A DNA stretch of 7,449 nt, taken from NCBI GenBank assembly GCA_012799115.1, contig JAAZLY010000011.1, positions 1-7,449 of the forward strand, given 5' to 3'. Origin of the DNA: Bacillota bacterium (lineage in GTDB: Bacteria > Bacillota > Limnochordia > Darwinibacteriales > Darwinibacteriaceae). The position numbers were made by a program, and so were the translations under genes. Of this stretch, positions 1 through 6,167 are shown piece after piece. The notes beneath the pieces were generated by a model. That model did not search any database, was not told the origin of the DNA, and worked only from the letters and a program-made list of their open reading frames with translations. Each line of letters opens with the position of its first letter. The first letter of the stretch is position 1.

Positions 1-600
1 CAGGCTGAGATTGCCGATGTCACGAGTAAATTGGCAGCCGAAGTAGAACGGGTAATTGGTACGGAGACCAGAACCCTAAATCCCATTCATCGGGAACTAT
101 ATGGTACATTGATCGGTCTGGAAGTTGAAGCTATGGCTTTAAACTCCCGGGAGGCAGCTCTTTTGAGCTTGATTGAGGAGTACGAGATCGAGTTAGGTTT
201 CGTACCTGCTCGTGAACTGGAGCTAGCTCGCCTCATGCGGGATGCTAAAGTCATGGAAGAGCTTTATATTCTCCTGCGTACTCGATATGAGGAAGCCAAG
301 ATCACAGAAGCAATGCAGACAGCTGACGTGCAGGTCATTGACGATGCCCTATTGCCAGAGTCTCCGGTCAAACCAAGGAAGATGCTCAACATTGCAATAG
401 GAATGGTATTAGGTGTATTCTTGGGTGTTGGCTTAGCCTTCTTACTCGAGTTTATGGACAATACCCTAAAGACCAAGGACGATGTGGAGCGCTTGCTCGG
501 AGTTCCAGTGTTGGGTCAAATACCGGATTTAAACCTAGTTGATAGAAATGGGCAGAAAAAACTCTTGCAGAGAAGAAAAGGACGTGGGCTTAGTGCGTAG
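1..600 (+). CDS. Wzz/CpsC-type polysaccharide co-polymerase and kinase adaptor, C-terminal part (5' truncated)
   Basis: The frame is open from the first base, so the N-terminus lies outside the window; 199 residues remain. It would be a membrane adaptor that controls chain length of an exopolysaccharide and activates the cytoplasmic tyrosine kinase encoded next. Visible parts: a long charged helical, probably coiled-coil stretch (fragment residues about 1-105); the proline-rich signature SPVKP at 121-125 just before the membrane; a transmembrane helix at about 129-150 with glycine spacing typical of Wzz proteins; then the cytoplasmic tail FMDNTLKTKDDVERLLG and VLGQIP at 151-175, the family's kinase-contacting end. 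The tail finishes in a basic stretch (KKLLQRRKGR). The kinase is a separate gene, as in Gram-positive capsule loci, not fused as in Wzc. The gene overlaps the kinase gene by a few bases. The first TTG in view (31) is not a real start. The family is clear; the polymer cannot be deduced. Confidence 0.9.
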   Translation, partial: QAEIADVTSKLAAEVERVIGTETRTLNPIHRELYGTLIGLEVEAMALNSREAALLSLIEEYEIELGFVPARELELARLMRDAKVMEELYILLRTRYEEAKITEAMQTADVQVIDDALLPESPVKPRKMLNIAIGMVLGVFLGVGLAFLLEFMDNTLKTKDDVERLLGVPVLGQIPDLNLVDRNGQKKLLQRRKGRGLSA

Positions 601-1306
601 GTTTAAGCAAAATCAGCAAAGTGAAGAGCGCCCGCTGATTGTCCATGGTGACCCAAAGGCCGTGGGGAGTGAGGCTCTGAGAACTTTGAGAACAAATCTT
701 CAGTTCACAAGCCCTGATCAGGAGTTGAAGACCATTTTGCTCACTAGTGTGGGTCCAGGTGATGGAAAATCCACAGTATCTTCGAATCTGGCTGTAGCTT
801 GGGCTCAATCAGGTCAACGCGTGGCCTTGATCGGTTGTGATTTACGAAAACCCGTTTTGCACAAGATCTTCTCCATAGCCAACGCACCTGGTCTAACCGG
901 CCTACTCACCGGCAAGGCTGAGCTTGATGATGTAGTGGTGCCGATCAAGCAGATACCTAATCTAGACGTGATTCCATCAGGACCGGTTCCTCCGAATCCT
1001 GCAGAGCTCTTGCAGTCGAAGGCGATGGCAGCCTGTCTTGAGGAGTTGCGAGAGCGCTATGACATAATTCTTTGTGATGGTACTCCTGTAATTGCGGTGA
1101 CTGACGCGGCCGTGATGGCCAATCAGGTGGATGGAACCGTCCTTGTGATCAGTGCGCACCAAGTTCCACGGGACGTGGCTCTCCATGCCAAGACTCTCCT
1201 CGATCAAGCCAACGCTAGGCTACTTGGGGTTGTCCTTAATAGAGTCAGACCACAAGACCGGAAGAATTACCACTATTATTACTACGATGATGCGGAGCGA
1301 GCGTAA
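593..1306 (+). CDS. CpsD/CapB-type tyrosine autokinase (BY-kinase) of exopolysaccharide synthesis
   Basis: A cytoplasmic P-loop ATPase of 237 residues that autophosphorylates on C-terminal tyrosines and, with the adaptor before it, controls polysaccharide polymerisation and export. Visible: SEALRTLRTNL (26-36), the family's N-terminal helix; Walker A GPGDGKST (54-61); Walker A' ALIGCDLR (78-85); Walker B IILCDGTP (158-165) followed by TDAA; and a tyrosine cluster YHYYYY (226-231), the presumed phosphorylation site. The first aspartate of the usual Walker A' DxD is glycine here (G81), while D83 and R85 remain. I chose GTG 593 because AAAGGA at 577-582 lies about ten bases upstream and the product MRRFKQNQQ... 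has a normal family N-terminus. The frame stays open to a TTG at 539 and ATG at 548, but those would add an atypical leader and overlap the adaptor gene by more than 50 bases. Its TAA shares one base with the next ATG, indicating translational coupling. Confidence 0.9.
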   Translation: MRRFKQNQQSEERPLIVHGDPKAVGSEALRTLRTNLQFTSPDQELKTILLTSVGPGDGKSTVSSNLAVAWAQSGQRVALIGCDLRKPVLHKIFSIANAPGLTGLLTGKAELDDVVVPIKQIPNLDVIPSGPVPPNPAELLQSKAMAACLEELRERYDIILCDGTPVIAVTDAAVMANQVDGTVLVISAHQVPRDVALHAKTLLDQANARLLGVVLNRVRPQDRKNYHYYYYDDAERA

Positions 1307-2073
1307 TGATTGACTTGCACACCCATATACTACCCGGTGTAGATGATGGGGCTGCCGATCTGGAGACGTCACTAGCAATGGGACGTTTTGCTGAGGAAGG
1401 TGGCATTACTACTGTCGCTGCTACACCCCATTTCTACGAGATCCCCGATTGGTCTCGCATCAAACAGAAGGTGGAAAACCTAAGGGCGGAGTATGCAAAG
1501 GCACAGATTTCGGTAGAGATAGTTGCAGGAGCCGAGCTTTGGATGGATATGGATCTCTTGAACATGGAGGCCAAAGACATTCCTACCTATGCTGACAAGG
1601 GCAAGTACTGTCTCATTGAATTTCCGATGCATCAGATTCCCATGTATGCCGAGCAAGTCCTCTTCGACTTGCAGACGAAGGGAATTACTCCCATCATTGC
1701 CCATCCAGAACGCTATGGGGCTGTAGTTGAGGACCCAAATCTAGCCCTCGGATGGCTTAAACAGGGCTGTCTCATTCAGATGAACTCCGGTAGCGTCTTA
1801 GGACGTTTTGGTCCAGCCATTAAGCAGACTGCGGAGATCATGCTAACCTGCAACATGGTGCAGATGGTGGCGAGTGATGGTCATGGTAGTGATCGTCGCC
1901 GCCTAAACTTGCCTGAAGCCTATGAGACTTTGATGACAATCGTTGGGAAGGCTAAGGCTCAGGAGCTCGTAGAAAAAAATCCGAAGGGTATTCTAAGTGG
2001 AGATGTTCAGCCTCAGGTAGAGCCGACGGAATACCGGAAGAAGAAGCGTTTCTTCTTCTCTCGCTTTGTATAG
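1306..2073 (+). CDS. CpsB/YwqE-type PHP-domain protein-tyrosine phosphatase
   Basis: A 255-residue metal-dependent phosphatase of the PHP superfamily, expected to remove phosphate from the kinase's tyrosine cluster and so reset the polymerisation cycle. Metal-ligand motifs are in order: DLHTH (3-7) followed by PGVDDGA; TPHF with H42; GAEL with E77; AHPERY with H133; and ASDGH with D191 and H193. These positions and the length match the CpsB/CapC/YwqE family (about 240-260 residues), so the site looks intact. The C-terminus ends in a basic-aromatic tail (RKKKRFFFSRF), which could aid membrane association, although that is inference. Its ATG overlaps the kinase stop by one base (TAATG), and only a weak purine-rich site (GGAGCGAG, 1294-1301) precedes it, so reinitiation after the kinase is likely. 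The gene order adaptor-kinase-phosphatase supports the assignment. Confidence 0.92.
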   Translation: MIDLHTHILPGVDDGAADLETSLAMGRFAEEGGITTVAATPHFYEIPDWSRIKQKVENLRAEYAKAQISVEIVAGAELWMDMDLLNMEAKDIPTYADKGKYCLIEFPMHQIPMYAEQVLFDLQTKGITPIIAHPERYGAVVEDPNLALGWLKQGCLIQMNSGSVLGRFGPAIKQTAEIMLTCNMVQMVASDGHGSDRRRLNLPEAYETLMTIVGKAKAQELVEKNPKGILSGDVQPQVEPTEYRKKKRFFFSRFV

Positions 2074-2116
2074 AAGCAGCTCAGGTTGGCACCCTATTGG
2101 AAGGGGAATTACGATA

Positions 2117-2563
2117 TTGATCCAATGGGCTTTCGTGGTAGTTTATGTTATAGTCATGTTTCTTTTCGCCAGCCAGGAGGCTTCGAGCGCAAGTTACACA
2201 AGTAGTTTTTTGGCTAGGTGGTTACCGCATCTAAGTGCCGCTGAGCTTAGGCAATTGACAGTGATCGCACGTAAGGCAGTGCATGTAGCGGCCTACGGAG
2301 TCCTAACATTGATCACGTATTATGCATCTCGTAAGACCAAGAAGCTACACCGCATAGCATTACCTTTGTCCGTGGTGTTTGCACTACTCGTCGCCATGCT
2401 TGATGAGGGTTATCAGAACCGATTATTGTATCGTACTGGGAGTGCGCAAGACGTCCTAATTGATGGTCTCGGCATCGCTGTGACAGCACTAGGTCTCTGG
2501 CTGACTTCCCGATGGAGAAAACAGCACAAGGAGGTAGCGGAAGATGTTGAGAACAAACGTTGA
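2117..2563 (+). CDS. VanZ-like family membrane protein
   Basis: A 148-residue integral membrane protein with about four hydrophobic segments (roughly 3-17, 52-68, 78-94, 110-129). The VanZ-family pattern is plain: FASQ after the first helix (17-20), ARKAVHVAAYGVL with K53, H56 and Y60, then DEGYQ (96-100), R106 and D112 ahead of a glycine-containing last helix. These conserved polar residues sit near membrane boundaries. VanZ itself gives low-level teicoplanin resistance, but the biochemical role of most relatives is unknown and no resistance should be assumed. I prefer TTG 2117 because GGAAGGGGA (2099-2107) lies nine bases upstream. The longer TTG 2066 start would add 17 residues and overlap the phosphatase by 8 bases, but lacks a good ribosome binding site. 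The gene's end overlaps the next gene by 20 bases. Placement after a polysaccharide kinase/phosphatase pair suggests a cell-surface role, by context only. Confidence 0.82.
   Translation: MIQWAFVVVYVIVMFLFASQEASSASYTSSFLARWLPHLSAAELRQLTVIARKAVHVAAYGVLTLITYYASRKTKKLHRIALPLSVVFALLVAMLDEGYQNRLLYRTGSAQDVLIDGLGIAVTALGLWLTSRWRKQHKEVAEDVENKR
2528..2535 (+). promoter_or_regulatory. Strong ribosome binding site of the DUF4438 gene
   Basis: AAGGAGGT is an extended match to the 16S anti-Shine-Dalgarno, eight bases before ATG 2544. It lies inside the coding sequence of the vanZ-like gene, so translation of that gene passes over it and the two may be coupled. Confidence 0.85.
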
Positions 2564-3425
2564 CACATTGGTGAAACTTTCGGTACAAGGTCAAGTCACA
2601 CCGCCCATGCAGAGAGGTGCCTACAGGGTAGATCGGGAGGGAGCTCCCTTTGTCTTGCCGGGTACGGGAGGCATTACCTACAATGTGAAGGTAGGTCATT
2701 CGGCCTTTAGTTGGGCTGGGGATCATGTGGAACCTTGTGTCTCCACTGCTGCTACCATTGATGATCGAGCTAGTGTGAAGAATCAAGCGTATAATACCTT
2801 GTCTTGCGTGGGCAATGAAGCCATTGTCATCTCAGGGGATGCCAAGGGGGCTCGAGGTGTTGTCACTGGCATGCATGGAGGAATCGAGCATGTCATCATC
2901 GACTTTGCAGATGAAGATCTTGAGAAAATGGTCATTGAAGATAAGATCTTGATTAAGGCCTTTGGGCAGGGGCTTCAGCTACTAGATTATCCCGGAATCA
3001 TGGTTAGGAACCTAGACCCGGGTCTCTTGGGTAAACTAGGGATTCAAGAAGAGAATGGAAAACTCGTGGTTCCTGTTGCCTGCAAAGTACCTGCCAGGTT
3101 AATGGGTTCGGGTCTCGGTAGCCCCACGTCAGCGTCGGGGGACTACGATATCACCACGACCGATCAAGAAGAGATCAGAGCCCTCGGCATTGATCAACTC
3201 AAATTCGGCGATTTGGTCGCTTTGGAGGATTCGGACAATCGTTATGGACGTAGCTATCGTAGGGGAGCTATCTCTGTGGGAATTGTGGTGCACTCCGATT
3301 GCTTCCTTGCGGGGCATGGACCAGGCGTAACAACTCTCTTAACGGCCATTGACGGGAGTCTCGAAGTCACCTTAGATTCAGAAGCCAATCTCGGTAGGAT
3401 TCTGGGGATTGGATGTTATCGTTAG
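2544..3425 (+). CDS. DUF4438 domain-containing protein, function unknown
   Basis: A soluble protein of 293 residues with no signal peptide or membrane helix. From memory it fits the DUF4438 family known from Thermotoga and other anaerobes: an N-terminal MLRTNVDTLVKLSVQGQVTPP start, the GTGGITYNVKVGHSAFSWAGDHVEP block (about 41-65) and a glycine-rich AGHGPGVTTLL segment near the C-terminus (about 257-267). Conserved histidines, aspartates and cysteines in the DHVEPCVS block hint at a ligand or metal site, but no reaction is established. The start is fixed by AAGGAGGT (2528-2535) eight bases before ATG, the strongest ribosome binding site on this strand, embedded in the end of the vanZ-like gene. 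It is the last gene of the operon, followed directly by a hairpin terminator. A strong own ribosome binding site suggests more product than from the upstream membrane gene. Confidence 0.82.
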   Translation: MLRTNVDTLVKLSVQGQVTPPMQRGAYRVDREGAPFVLPGTGGITYNVKVGHSAFSWAGDHVEPCVSTAATIDDRASVKNQAYNTLSCVGNEAIVISGDAKGARGVVTGMHGGIEHVIIDFADEDLEKMVIEDKILIKAFGQGLQLLDYPGIMVRNLDPGLLGKLGIQEENGKLVVPVACKVPARLMGSGLGSPTSASGDYDITTTDQEEIRALGIDQLKFGDLVALEDSDNRYGRSYRRGAISVGIVVHSDCFLAGHGPGVTTLLTAIDGSLEVTLDSEANLGRILGIGCYR

Positions 3426-3452
3426 GTATCGAATCTTATAGCTAATAGCCAA

Positions 3453-3476
3453 AAAGACCCCAGTGATGGGGTCTTT
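3453..3476. terminator. Bidirectional intrinsic terminator between convergent operons
   Basis: AAAGACCCC (3453-3461) and GGGGTCTTT (3468-3476) form a perfect nine-pair stem with a six-base loop. It begins 28 bases after the DUF4438 stop codon and 8 bases beyond the stop of the minus-strand 57-residue ORF. Read on the minus strand the stem runs into five Ts (complement of A3451-A3455), a better U-tract than on the plus strand, where only TTT follows the G-rich arm. It probably ends transcription from both sides. Confidence 0.85.
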
Positions 3477-3483
3477 GCGTGTT

Positions 3484-3657
3484 CTACATTGTCTTGCGGA
3501 GCAAAGCTTGCCGCTCGTCATGCGTTACCTGGCTCTGCTGTGGTTTCGAGGAGGAGGGCACCTGAATTCCTGCGGCCTTGCGCAGTATCGCGTTTTCCAG
3601 CCTCAGGCGTTCGATTTCTTCTAGTAATGCCTTCAGATCAGGTGAAGTGTTGTTCAT
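3484..3657 (-). CDS. Small 57-residue coiled-coil protein, function unknown
   Basis: I do not recognise this protein with confidence. It begins MNNTSPDLKALLEEIERL, and residues about 6-30 form an amphipathic helix with leucine/isoleucine heptad spacing, a probable short coiled coil (ERLRLENAILRKAAG). A polar linker rich in Ser, Pro and Gln follows, then a short charged end (DERQALLRKTM). There is no membrane segment or cysteine. The start chosen is ATG 3657 because AGGAG (3666-3670) lies eight bases upstream. An ATG at 3708 would add 17 residues and has only a cramped AGGA beside it. The gene lies 93 bases downstream of thiI on the same strand and ends just before a terminator, so it is probably the last gene of the desulfurase-thiI transcript. 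The coiled coil resembles N-termini of larger proteins, so a remnant of a longer gene is a live alternative. Confidence 0.6.
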   Translation of the reverse strand: MNNTSPDLKALLEEIERLRLENAILRKAAGIQVPSSSKPQQSQVTHDERQALLRKTM

Positions 3658-3665
3658 TTGGAACG

Positions 3666-3670
3666 CTCCT
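3666..3670 (-). promoter_or_regulatory. Ribosome binding site deciding the start of the 57-residue ORF
   Basis: On the minus strand AGGAG stands eight bases before ATG 3657. This spacing favours the internal ATG over the upstream ATG at 3708 and is the main argument that the small ORF is translated. Confidence 0.6.
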
Positions 3671-3750
3671 AGTCTTGGGATACTATTCCCTTCGTCAAAA
3701 TCATGCATTTTCCTGCAATCATCGAGACAATTAAGGCAAATCCGCAGAAT

Positions 3751-4914
3751 TTATGGGCCAACAACAAGTAGTTCGGTCTTGGCGAGAGCTTCGGCGATGA
3801 GTCCATCCACATCCAGTTCACTTTCTGCCTTCAACACCTGATCCAACTTTGGCTTTGTAGCTGGATTACTCGGAACAAAGACGGTACAGCAATCCTCATA
3901 GGGTAGAATGGACGTCTCATAGGTACCGATCTTGACGGCAAGGTCAATGATCTCTTGTTTATCAAGTCCGATCAGGGGCCTAAAGACGGGTGTTGTTGTC
4001 ACAGCATTGATGACATGGATACTCTCCATAGTCTGGCTGGCAACCTGGCCCAGGCTATCTCCTGTGATCAGTGCGAGGGCTTTCTCCCGCTCCGCAAGTT
4101 GGGTGGCAATGCGTAGCATGAAGCGGCGCATCAGAGTGATCGAGAGGGCGTCGTAGGAGATCTGTTGCAACGCCTTTTGGATCTCCGTGAAGTAGGCGAT
4201 CCAGAGTTTGAACTTCCCTCGGGCGTTATACGGGGCTAATAGGGAGGCAAGCTCCACGACCTTCGCCTTGGATCGTTCTGATGTGAAGGGGTATGAATAA
4301 AAGTGCAAGCCCTCAAGACTAACACCCCGCTTCATGGATAAGAAGCCAGCGACAGGACTGTCAATGCCTCCCGAGAGGAGCAAAAGTCCCTTACCAGAAG
4401 AGCCGGCGGGTAAACCTCCAAGGCATGGGAACACTTGGGAATACAGAAATGCTCCTTCTTGCCTAATCTCTACATTGAGGACGAAATCGGGTCGATGCAC
4501 ATCCACAGTAAGGTGGGAGAAGTTCCGTAAGATATGACCTCCCAAGGACTGACATATCTCCGGTGAGGTTAAAGGAAAGGATTTATTCGGACGCCTTGCT
4601 TCTACCTTAAAGGTACGACCAGGCGTATCTTGGATGATAAGGCTAGCCCCTTCTTTAATCTCTTCGATATCGAGGCTCCGGCGAAGGACAGGAGAGACTG
4701 AAACGATTCCGAAAACACCCTGCAGCCTTTGGGCCAACTCGGCCCAGTTGTCTTTCGTTTCCAGATATATGCGCCCAAAAGTCTTGGTGATGCGCCCATG
4801 GGGTAGATCCACAAGACGCGCCCGCATATTCGATAGCAAGAGGTCTTCGAAGGTCTTGCGATTGCGTCCTTTCAGGCTAAGCTCACCATAACGTACTAGA
4901 AGCAAAGGGTACAT
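3751..4914 (-). CDS. thiI: tRNA 4-thiouridine synthase ThiI (short form, no rhodanese domain)
   Basis: Cytoplasmic enzyme of 387 residues that adenylates U8 of tRNA and receives persulfide sulfur to make 4-thiouridine; in some bacteria it also supports thiamine thiazole synthesis. Domains in order: N-terminal ferredoxin-like region with YGELSLKGRNR (9-19), THUMP domain (about 60-162), and a PP-loop ATPase with SGGIDSP (181-187) and TGDSLGQVASQT (285-296). DCC at 341-343 is the family's C-terminal cysteine site. The protein ends without the C-terminal rhodanese domain found in E. coli ThiI, as in Bacillus, where a dedicated desulfurase is encoded beside it; the same arrangement is seen here. 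Start: AAGGAG (4921-4926) is six bases before ATG 4914, whereas the ATG at 4920 abuts it with no spacer. The gap from the desulfurase stop codon is ten bases, so the two are cotranscribed and probably coupled. Confidence 0.96.
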   Translation of the reverse strand: MYPLLLVRYGELSLKGRNRKTFEDLLLSNMRARLVDLPHGRITKTFGRIYLETKDNWAELAQRLQGVFGIVSVSPVLRRSLDIEEIKEGASLIIQDTPGRTFKVEARRPNKSFPLTSPEICQSLGGHILRNFSHLTVDVHRPDFVLNVEIRQEGAFLYSQVFPCLGGLPAGSSGKGLLLLSGGIDSPVAGFLSMKRGVSLEGLHFYSYPFTSERSKAKVVELASLLAPYNARGKFKLWIAYFTEIQKALQQISYDALSITLMRRFMLRIATQLAEREKALALITGDSLGQVASQTMESIHVINAVTTTPVFRPLIGLDKQEIIDLAVKIGTYETSILPYEDCCTVFVPSNPATKPKLDQVLKAESELDVDGLIAEALAKTELLVVGP

Positions 4915-4920
4915 AAGCAT

Positions 4921-4926
4921 CTCCTT
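4921..4926 (-). promoter_or_regulatory. thiI ribosome binding site overlapping the desulfurase stop codon
   Basis: On the minus strand the sequence reads TAAGGAG then ATGCTTATG. The first bases of AAGGAG are the last two of the desulfurase TAA (4927-4925). Six bases separate it from ATG 4914, which decides between the two near-adjacent thiI ATGs and implies coupling of the two genes. Confidence 0.8.
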
Positions 4927-6094
4927 AAATGTAAATGTTACGTATTTCTTCGACAGTTTCCTTTAGACTATAAACTACATACTCGATCTGGTCAAGGGTG
5001 ATCGTTGGTGCTAGGCTGAAGCGGATGGCAGAGAGAATCTCATCTTGTCCTAGATCAATGGCCTCCAACACATGGGAGACCCCTTTCTTCTTGGATGAAC
5101 AGGCGGCTCCCATAGCCACAAAGATGCGTTTTTGCTCAAGGAAGTGTACGAGTACTTCACCGCGAACCCCAGGGAAACTGGCATTGAGTAAGTGTGGAGC
5201 TCCATGAGCGGGGCTATTAATTCGGGCGTTAGGGATCGTTTTAATGCCATCGATTAACGCTTGACGCAGCTCTGTTAGTTTTTCCAGATTCGATGGAAGG
5301 TTATCTATGACGAGTTGGACGGCCTTGGTAAATCCAACGATGCCAGGAATGTTCTCTGTACCTGGTCTTAAGCCCCCTTCCTGATCACCACCGAACATCA
5401 TGGGTCGTAGCTTAGCCTGTCGATCCGCCCAGAGCAGGCCGATTCCCTTAGGTCCAAAAACCTTGTGACCGCTGAAGCTACAAAGGTGAGCCTTGAGTTC
5501 AGGAATCCTGAAGGAGAGGTGCCCGAGGGCTTGAACACAGTCCACATGGAAGACAATTGGATGCTGTCTTTCTCGGTTCTCCATTTCGATGATCGTGCCT
5601 AGTTCGCGGATGGGTGCAATCGTGCCCAGTTCATTATTGACCAGCATGACACTGACGATCTTGGTATCAGGCTTCAGGTGAGTACGCAAACTCTGTGGGT
5701 CGATCTGGCCAAAACTATCTACGTCCAGATAACTAACGGACCAGCCAATCTCGCTTAGGTGGTCGACAACCCTAAGAACGGAAGGGTGCTCAATGGGCGT
5801 TGTAATGATGTGACCAGGATGGCGCAGGAAATAGGGGGTGTTGGCTACACCTTGGAGGGCCAAATTGTTCGCTTCTGTACCGCTAGCGGTAAAATAGAGA
5901 TTGGATGGGTTGACCTGCAAGAGGTTTCCAAGCTGCTTCCGGCTAGAGTTTAGTGTGTTCTCCGCTGCAACTCCCCGAAGATGGGGCGATGAGGGGTTGC
6001 CGAACTGAATCGTCCAATAGGGCTCCATAGCCTGCACTACCTCTTCTGCTACCGGAGTAGTGGCGCTGTTATCCAAATAGATTTCGTTACGCAT
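4925..6094 (-). CDS. Cysteine desulfurase, IscS/NifS-like (NifZ-type partner of ThiI)
   Basis: A PLP enzyme of 389 residues that removes sulfur from cysteine as an enzyme-bound persulfide and releases alanine. Visible: IYLDNSATTP (5-14) at the N-terminus; SGTEANNLAL (71-80) for cofactor phosphate binding; EHPSV with H103; HVDCVQ with D185; SGHK with PLP-binding K211 (208-211); RPGTEN (243-248); and the mobile catalytic-cysteine loop GAACSSKKKG with C332. All key residues are present and the length is normal. The start is ATG 6094, six bases after GAGGAGGT (6101-6108); a GTG at 6115 would place that site inside the gene. It sits directly before thiI, the arrangement of Bacillus nifZ-thiI, so the likely main acceptor is ThiI rather than the iron-sulfur scaffold. 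No iscU, iscR or suf genes are in view. The symbol is left blank because iscS, nifS and nifZ cannot be separated from sequence alone. Confidence 0.94.
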   Translation of the reverse strand: MRNEIYLDNSATTPVAEEVVQAMEPYWTIQFGNPSSPHLRGVAAENTLNSSRKQLGNLLQVNPSNLYFTASGTEANNLALQGVANTPYFLRHPGHIITTPIEHPSVLRVVDHLSEIGWSVSYLDVDSFGQIDPQSLRTHLKPDTKIVSVMLVNNELGTIAPIRELGTIIEMENRERQHPIVFHVDCVQALGHLSFRIPELKAHLCSFSGHKVFGPKGIGLLWADRQAKLRPMMFGGDQEGGLRPGTENIPGIVGFTKAVQLVIDNLPSNLEKLTELRQALIDGIKTIPNARINSPAHGAPHLLNASFPGVRGEVLVHFLEQKRIFVAMGAACSSKKKGVSHVLEAIDLGQDEILSAIRFSLAPTITLDQIEYVVYSLKETVEEIRNIYI

Positions 6095-6100
6095 CAGCGT

Positions 6101-6108
6101 ACCTCCTC
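6101..6108 (-). promoter_or_regulatory. Ribosome binding site deciding the desulfurase start
   Basis: On the minus strand GAGGAGGT stands six bases before ATG 6094. It lies within the longer open frame that begins at GTG 6115, which argues against that longer start. Confidence 0.85.
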
Positions 6109-6139
6109 GTGCCACGAATATGCCTGGCTTTGCTTATTT

Positions 6140-6167
6140 CTAGTATTCCCCCATTGGTTCCTCCTTT
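6140..6167 (-). other. Candidate four-codon leader micro-ORF (Met-Gly-Glu-Tyr-stop) with strong ribosome binding site
   Basis: On the minus strand AAAGGAGG (6167-6160) is followed after five bases by ATG (6154-6152), then GGG GAA TAC TAG ending at 6140. It lies in the leader of the desulfurase gene, with 45 bases between its stop and that ATG. The Shine-Dalgarno is as good as any in the window, so ribosomes should load here. Whether the micro-ORF is regulatory, a remnant or a chance ATG after a purine tract cannot be told from sequence. No leader-type hairpin was obvious between it and the structural gene. Confidence 0.3.

Noticed and set aside
264..476. A 70-residue minus-strand open frame inside the adaptor gene
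   Set aside because: Shadow of the Wzz-like gene, which has clear family motifs in the other strand.
2117..2563. Reading the VanZ-like protein as an antibiotic-resistance determinant
   Set aside because: The family is broad and mostly uncharacterised; no vanHAX-type genes are present, so resistance cannot be claimed.
2313..2786. A 157-residue open frame on the minus strand opposite the vanZ-like/DUF4438 junction
   Set aside because: It is antisense to two well-supported genes, has no recognisable domain, and its composition looks like the reverse of coding sequence.
3489..3841. Two overlapping plus-strand open frames of 81 and 87 codons opposite the small coiled-coil ORF and the end of thiI
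   Set aside because: No usable ribosome binding site before either start, Ser/Arg/Phe-rich low-information products, and they run antisense to a better supported minus-strand operon.
4634..4891. Open frames on the plus strand and another minus frame within thiI
   Set aside because: Arg/Ser-rich shadow frames of thiI; all ThiI motifs are in a single uninterrupted minus frame.
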